Below are positions 30,791-35,748 of a stretch of DNA of 35,748 bases, piece by piece. The notes under the pieces are model-generated. The model searched no databases. It was not told the origin of the DNA and saw only the letters and a program-made list of their open reading frames with translations. This DNA comes from Chara braunii (lineage: Eukaryota > Streptophyta > Charophyceae > Charales > Characeae). The stretch's first letter is position 1. Each line of letters starts with the position of its first letter. The stretch spans positions 34,906 to 70,653 of the forward strand of contig BFEA01000364.1 of NCBI GenBank assembly GCA_003427395.1, given 5' to 3'. Both the position numbers and the translations under genes were made by a program.

Positions 30791-33700
30791 CTCTCTTTCT
30801 CTTTGAAAAGTTCGAAGGTTCTGAGTCGGGGAAGGTTATGGAATTGTTGAAAACGTCTGCTATCTGTTATATGATATCCATCTTGAAAAGTCTGAAGGTT
30901 TTGAGAAGGGAAAGATTGTGAAATCGCTGAAAGTGGCCTCTACCTGTCACAAGATGTCCTTCCTGAAAAGTCCGAAGGTTCTGAGCAGGGGAAGGTTATG
31001 GAGTCCCTGAAATTGTCCTCTATGTGTCACACAATGTCTTTCCTAAAAAGACTGAAGGATCTTGGCAGGGGAAGGCTATGGAATTGCTGAAATTCTATTC
31101 GTGGTACAACATGCTGAAAAGTCTGAACTTTAGTAAGGGAAGGATATGAAATTGCTGAGAGTGTCCTCTATGTGTCACAAGATGTTCTTCCTAAAAGTAT
31201 GAAGAATCTAAGCATAGGAAGGTTATAGAATCCCTGAATTTATCCTCTATACGTCACAAGATATCCATCTTGAAAACTCCAAGGGTCCTGAGCAGGGGAA
31301 GGTTATGAAATCATTGAAAGTGTATTCCCGGTTCAACATGTTGAAAAGTGGGTTCTGAGTAGAAGAAGGTTATGAAATTGCTGAAATTGTATTCTACTTA
31401 CATACTGTTGGAATGTTTGAGGGTTCAGAGCAGGGGAAGGTAATGAAATCACTGAAAGTGTCCCATATTAGTCATTGTGTGTCCTTCCTGAAAAATTCGA
31501 AGGTTCTCAGCAGGGGAGGGTTATGAAATCGTTGAAAGCGTCCTCCATGTGTCACAAGATGTCCATCCTGTAAGCTCTGAAAGTTCTGAGCAGAGGAAGG
31601 TTGTGAAATCCCTCAACCGTCTTTTATGTGTCACAAGATATCCACCGTGAAAAGTCTGAGGGTTCTGAACAGGGGAAGGCTATGAAATCGTTGAAATTGT
31701 ACTCCAGGTACAACAAGCGGAAAAGTCCGAAGGTGGTGAGCAGAGGAGGGTTATGACATTGCAGAAAGTGTCCTTTGTGACACTAGATATCCATCCTGAA
31801 AAGTCCGAACGTTCTGAGTAGGGGAAGGTTATGAAATCCCTGAAAGTGTCCTGTATGTCCTTCCTGAAAAATCCGAAGGTTCTCAGCAGGGGGAGGGTTA
31901 TGAAATCGTTGAAAGTGTCCTCCATGTGTCACAAGATGTCCATTCTGAAAAGTCCGAAGGTTCTGAGCAGAGGAAGGTTGTGAAATCCCTGAAGCGTCCT
32001 TTATGTGTCACAAGATGTCCACCTTGAAAAGTCTGAGGGTTCCGAACAGAGGAAGGCTATAAAATCGCTGAAATTGTACTCTTAGTACAACATGCGGAAA
32101 AGTCCGAAGGTGCTGAGCAGAGGAGGGTTATGAAATTGCAGAAAGTGTCCTTTGTGACACTACATATCCATCCTGAAAAGTCTGAATGTTCTGAGTAGGG
32201 GAAGGTTAGGAAACCGCTAAAAGTGTCCTGTATGTCCTTCCTAAAAAATCCGAAGGTTCTGAGCAGAGGAAGGTTATGAAATCGCAAAAAGCATCCTCCA
32301 TGTGTCACAAGATGTCCATTCTGAAAAGTCCGAAGGTTCTGAGCAAAGGAAGGCTGTGAAATCCCTGAAGCATCCTTTATGTGTCACAAGATGTCCACCT
32401 TGAAAAGTCTGAGGGTTCTGAACAGGGGAAGGCTATGAAATCACTGAAATTGTACTCCTGGTACAACATGCTGAAAAGTCCGAAGGTGTTGAGCAGAGGG
32501 GGGTAATGAAATTGCAGAAAGTGTCCTTTGTGACACTAGATACCCATCCTGAAAAGTCCGAGCGTTCTGAGTAGGGGAAGGTTATGAAACCACTGAATGT
32601 GTCCTATATGTCCTTCCTGAAAAATTTAAAGGTTCTGAGCAGAGGAAGCTTATGAAATCGCTGAAAGCGTCCTCCATGTGTCACAACATGTCTATTCTGA
32701 AAAGTCCAAAGGTTCTAAGCAGAGGAAGGTTGTGAAATCCCTGAAGTATCTTTTATGTGTCACAAGATGTCCACCTTGAAAAGTCTGAGGGTTCTGAACA
32801 GGGGAGGGCTATGAAATCGCTGAAATTGTACTCCTGGTACAACATGCTAAAAAGTCTGAAGGTGGTGAGCAGAGGAGGGTTATGAAATTGCAGAAAGTGT
32901 CCTTTGTGACACTACATATCCATCCTGAAAAGTCCGAACGTTCTGAGTAGGGGAAGGTTATGAAACCGCTGAAAGTGTCCTGTATGTCCTTCCTGAAAAA
33001 TCCGAAGGTTCTAAGCAGAGGAAGGTTATGAAATCGCTGAAAGCGTCTTCCATGTGTCACAAGATGTCCATTTTGAAAAGTCCGAAGGTTTCTGAGCAGA
33101 GGAAGGTTGTGAAATCCCTGAAGCGTCCTTTATGTGTCACAAGATGTCCACCTTGAAAAGTCTGAGGGTTCTGAACAGGGGAAGACTATGAAATCGCTAA
33201 AATTGTACTCCTAGTACAACATGCTGAAAAGTCCGAAGGTGCTGAGCAGAGAAGCATTATGAAATTGTAGAAAGTGTCCTTTGTGACACTAGATATCCAT
33301 CCTGAAAAGTCCGAACGTTCTGAGTAGGGGAAGGTTATGAAACCGCTGAAAGTGTCATGGATATCCCTCCTGAAAAATCCGAAGGTTCTGAGCAGAGGAA
33401 GGTTATGAAATCGCTGAAAGCGTCCTTCATGTATCACAAGATGTCCATTCGGAAAAGTCCGAAGGTTCTGAGGAGAGGAAGGTTGTGAAATTCCTGAACC
33501 ATCCTTTATGTGTCACAAGATGTCCACCTTGAGAAGTCTGAGGATTCTGAACAGGGGAAGGCTATGAAATATCTGAAAGCAAAGGAAGGCTATGAAATAT
33601 CTGAAAGCAGAGGAAGGCTATGAAATAGTTGAAAGCCTCCTTTGTATCACAAGATGTCAATCCTGAAAAGTCCGAACGTTCCGAGCAGGGGAGGGTTATG

Positions 33701-33960
33701 AAATCGCTGAAAGCGTTTGCTATGTGTCAATAAATGTCATTTTTGAAAAGTCGAAAGTTTCTGAACAGAGGAAGGTTATGAAATTGTTGATGTCTAAAGA
33801 TGTCCATCGTAAAACGTCTGAAGGTTGTGAGGAGTGGAAGGTTATGAAAATAGTGAACATATTCTATGTGTCTGAGGATGTGTTTCCTAAAAAGTTGGAA
33901 GGTTCTCAGTCGGAAAAATTATGAAATTCTTGAAAGTTTCTTTTATGACTCAACATGCTA
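30541..33960 (-). repeat. Right arm satellite array
   Basis: About 40 units of ~75-80 bp with the consensus words CCGAAGGTTCTGAGCAGAGG, AAGGTTATGAAATCGCTGAAAG and GTGTCACAAGATGTCC. A higher-order period of about 377 bp is clear between 31680 and 33440. The reverse complement aligns with the left-arm units (TTTCAGCGATTTCATA, CTGCTCAGAA, ACTTTTCAGGAT). The outer ~250 bp is more diverged. Confidence 0.85.
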
Positions 33961-34012
33961 CTCAACATAGGGTATATATTTTTACGAGTGTTGAAATTCC
34001 CTTCAAAATTCT

Positions 34013-34042
34013 GAATATTATAAGATGCGTTAACCGCCTCTC
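34013..34042 (-). repeat. Right terminal inverted repeat of the DNA transposon
   Basis: The reverse complement starts GAGAGGCGGTTAACGCATC and shares GCGGTYAAC with the left end at the same offset. Confidence 0.6.
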
Positions 34043-34050
34043 ATGGGGAA
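34043..34050. repeat. 8-bp target-site duplication of the DNA transposon, right copy
   Basis: ATGGGGAA, identical to 7164-7171; it restarts the RT reading frame. Confidence 0.85.
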
Positions 34051-34660
34051 GGCAACGAGCCCTCCACTCGCCTGCCTTATGTGCGCGAAGGCGGAATGGA
34101 ACTTCCTCATAAGCATGGCCAGTGATCGAAGGCTGATCGCAGGTATTCGTTATGTAGACGATGTGTCTACGTTTGTGGCGTACGATGCCTGAAAACCGGA
34201 ATCCAGGCGCAGAGCGGAGAGAATCCTTTCGACCTTCGAAGGGTGCTACGATGGCGCTCTGACACTAAAGAGGACTGATGTTGGTGAGAATGAATGGGAG
34301 TTTCTTGGTTGTAGATTGACTGTGAGCGAGAATTTTTCGTTTCTCGGGTGCTGCCAGACGATGAACAGCGAGAAGGATCTGTTGAATGGCTCGGAGCTGA
34401 CCTTCCGTGTCTTTCAGGATTACCAGTCCTGGACTCCGAAGAGAGCAAAGATGGCCGTTGTGGTTAGTGCTCTGCAAAGAATTGAGCAGAACTCGACGAC
34501 AGACATGGAGCTAGTGGGGGCTCTACTCCTCCTGCGGATGGAACTCCGCAGGCGGGACTACCCTGGGGACTTCTTCGACAGGGGACTGAGAAACTTTGCT
34601 CGGAAAAAAGGAAAATTTTGGAGACTCCTTGTCGAACTGCTGACAAAGGGAGTTTGTTGA
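34043..34660 (+). pseudogene. PLE reverse transcriptase, C-terminal part (motif B to end)
   Basis: It starts at the duplicated Met-Gly of motif B and reads MGKATSPPLACLMCAKAEW, then GIRYVDDVSTF, the catalytic YVDD of motif C (34151-34162). A TGA at 34190-34192 interrupts the frame. Then follow a WEFLGCRL segment (34300-34323) and the thumb region to the TGA at 34658-34660. There is no further endonuclease domain, as expected when GIY-YIG is at the N-terminus. The 3' pLTR begins 83 bp downstream. Confidence 0.85.
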
Positions 34661-34743
34661 CATGGCCTACATGTAGCATGACTTGATGATGAGTAAAATG
34701 CTTACATGTACATGATATGGATAGGATGTATGATGAATAATGA

Positions 34744-35311
34744 CCAACGTAGTTTTTGCATAAACTATTTGCTGTTTCGTTTGTTTTTTGGTATTGTTTT
34801 CGGCTATGTAAGAACCTGCGCGGTATGGGACCTGGTTTAAATGTAGCCTGGGTTTCCTCGGTTCCTTGGTTTCTCAGCTCTTTTGGCTGATTTGGCGCGG
34901 ACGTTGGTTCGGCTGTGTGTTCGGCGGGTTGTACGGGACTTGGTATCGAGCCTACGACTTGTGCAGGGAAGGATGGACTGTTGGACCCGTTATTTCCGAT
35001 ATGAGCTTGGTGTGGGCCTAAGGGCGACTAGCGATAGTTCGTAGCGTAGGATTTGACTGGGACGTCAGGTTTAAAAAGCTGGCGGTTGCCTGTTGGACTC
35101 CCTTTTGGTGCTCTGCACCAAAACTGAGTCAGCGCTTTTGTTCGTGGAAGGGTCGGTGGTTCTTGGGGTTGCGGTGCGTTGGTGGTGCCCGTCAAGTCTT
35201 GTTTTCACTCTTATCTTTGAACTCGGCTATGGCCGCGCTTGTTTGTTGCGACTTTGTAATTACGGTGTGATTGATTACGTTGTGATTGCTTGGTTCTACA
35301 TCTCTCTTTCC
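34744..35311 (+). repeat. 3' terminal direct repeat (pLTR) of the PLE
   Basis: 568 bp matching 2941-3506. It ends CTCTCTTTCC exactly at the right target-site duplication. Several substitutions and two small indels separate it from the 5' copy, so the insertion is not very recent. Confidence 0.85.
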
Positions 35312-35321
35312 TTTGTCTGGA
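35312..35321. repeat. Target-site duplication of the PLE, right copy
   Basis: TTTGTCTGGA, identical to 2931-2940. Confidence 0.85.
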
Positions 35322-35478
35322 ACTGAATGAAGTGAGGCAGTTAGCTGCCTCGCGTGGAATCCGCCCTGCGTGGCTGGCAGGGCGCTACAAGGACCTCACA
35401 CAAGAAACAAAAAAGGAAAATGACCTGTTTCATGTTCCTCACTTCTTGGCCAGATACATTCCTCAAAGCACTGGTGAG
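35322..35478 (+). pseudogene. Host exon, 3' part (split by the PLE)
   Basis: In the frame set by 2919-2940 it reads LNEVRQLAASRGIRPAWLAG, then DLFHVPHFLARYIPQSTGE, and ends at the donor GAG|GTAAGG. Amino-acid composition and the splice borders on both sides favour a real exon. I do not recognise the protein. It could also be part of an older mobile element. The PLE disrupts it in this allele. Confidence 0.55.
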
Positions 35479-35748
35479 GTAAGGGCCTTCCCGACGTAGG
35501 TGAATTCGAAGTTCCTCGTTTCCTTACTTTTTTATTTCTTTCTTTTCTTTCTTCTGTTTTTGGCCTCCATCCCTGGCCCGAGCCCCCCACTTCTTCGGAG
35601 TAGGCTTCTCTTGAGACTTTGCGTTTGCCTGTGAAGGGTAGTACCTGCGAATCTCGGTTGTGGACGACACATCTCGGTCGTGGCCAATCTGGGGTGTGGC
35701 TGAGACATCTCGGGCGTGGCCCAACCATGGTTTTTTTTTTTTTTTTTT
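35479..35748. other. Host intron start and scaffold end
   Basis: It follows the GTAAGG donor. It contains a short minisatellite with CATCTCGG(T/G)CGTGGCC at about 35648-35725 and ends in a poly-T run that probably marks where the assembly stopped. A minus-strand frame at 35396-35728 is not convincing. Confidence 0.5.

Larger units (their letters stand above)
7172..34042 (-). mobile_element. 26.9-kb KDZ-type DNA transposon inserted in the PLE
   Basis: Termini are defined by the 8-bp duplication ATGGGGAA and by imperfect inverted ends sharing GCGGTYAAC. Long arms of ~80-bp satellite units lie at both ends in opposite orientation (7190-10165 and 30540-33960). Between them is one minus-strand gene of 13 putative exons encoding a KDZ-family transposase. 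As I recall, an 8-bp duplication was reported for Zisupton elements; hAT and Mutator-like elements also make 8-9-bp duplications, but the protein motifs point to KDZ. The element has grown by microsatellite expansion and nested insertions, and the length is uncertain because of the N gap and the adaptor chimera. Confidence 0.8.
2941..35311 (+). mobile_element. Penelope-like retroelement with N-terminal GIY-YIG, interrupted
   Basis: The element is bounded by two ~567-bp direct repeats and a 10-bp target-site duplication. Without the inserted DNA transposon (7172-34042) and one copy of its 8-bp duplication it is about 5.5 kb. The coding order is Gag-like ORF, GIY-YIG endonuclease, reverse transcriptase. 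Placing GIY-YIG before RT is the permuted order described for the Chlamys/Naiad PLE clade; canonical Penelope has it after RT. The RT has the short DIKDMF motif A and the GIPMG motif B typical of PLEs. Stops and a frameshift make the copy inactive. The same interval contains the younger DNA transposon, so the PLE inserted first. Confidence 0.85.

Noticed and set aside
7172-34042. The 26.9 kb as a spliceosomal intron of the PLE reverse transcriptase
   Set aside because: The borders are not GT..AG at the coding junction, an 8-bp direct duplication is present, and the interval carries its own transposase and inverted ends.
7172-34042. The PLE halves joined by scaffolding error rather than by insertion
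   Set aside because: Both nested junctions have exact target-site duplications and frame continuity, which a misjoin would not produce. Errors inside the interval (gap, adaptor) remain.
7172-34042. hAT or Mutator-like origin, from the 8-bp duplication
   Set aside because: The gene inside reads KDZ motifs (YDDMC, VDTFHF, CEQRFKWFSRF); no hAT dimerisation or MULE motif was seen.

Overview
The window is eukaryotic nuclear DNA, and its homopolymer ends (poly-A at the start, poly-T at the end) suggest a whole small scaffold of a draft assembly. It has no bacterial gene layout. It has long AT-rich introns with consistent GT..AG borders, many CT/GA microsatellites, plant-type TTTAGGG telo-box motifs, a Penelope-like retroelement (PLE) with an N-terminal GIY-YIG domain, and a Kyakuja-Dileera-Zisupton (KDZ) type transposase. 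I infer a streptophyte green alga (Chara-like) or a relative; the species is a guess.

The layout is three nested layers. (1) Host DNA: 1-2940 and 35312-35748. One host exon (2919-2940 plus 35322-35478) is cut in two. (2) A PLE, 2941-35311, sits in that exon. It is flanked by the 10-bp duplication TTTGTCTGGA and bounded by direct repeats of about 567 bp. It carries a Gag-like ORF (degenerate zinc knuckle, coiled coil, SAP-like motif), a GIY-YIG endonuclease and a PLE/TERT-type reverse transcriptase, in one frame up to about 7000 and broken by stops and one frameshift. (3) Inside RT motif B sits a 26.9-kb DNA transposon, 7172-34042, with the 8-bp duplication ATGGGGAA, imperfect terminal inverted repeats and long inverted arms built of ~80-bp satellite units. 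RT motifs 1/2 and A lie to its left and the YVDD motif to its right. Ignoring one duplication copy, the reading frame runs through at both the exon/PLE and the PLE/transposon junctions.

The 26.9-kb transposon carries one large minus-strand gene, 29944 to 12220. I split it into 13 exons by reading splice sites. Intron phases agree at 11 of the 12 junctions; the E5/E6 junction is undetermined. The predicted product (~1.4 k residues) has an unknown N-terminal part, a CxC5-like and a CxC6-like cysteine cluster, a GC..P....WC..H knuckle, a chromodomain split by an intron, the KDZ core (YDDMC, VDTFHF, CEQRFKWFSRF) and a C-terminal KKRR. Several in-frame stops and two frameshifts make this copy a pseudogene. 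Its introns hold a plus-strand coding relic, two inverted MITE-like copies, a duplicated telo-box segment, one copy of a ~690-bp dispersed repeat and several microsatellites.

Assembly problems are visible: a 383-base N gap at 10214-10596, single or double Ns at 20927 and 30377-30378, and a Nextera mate-pair junction adaptor at 30245-30282 followed by 94 bp copied from the PLE terminal repeat.
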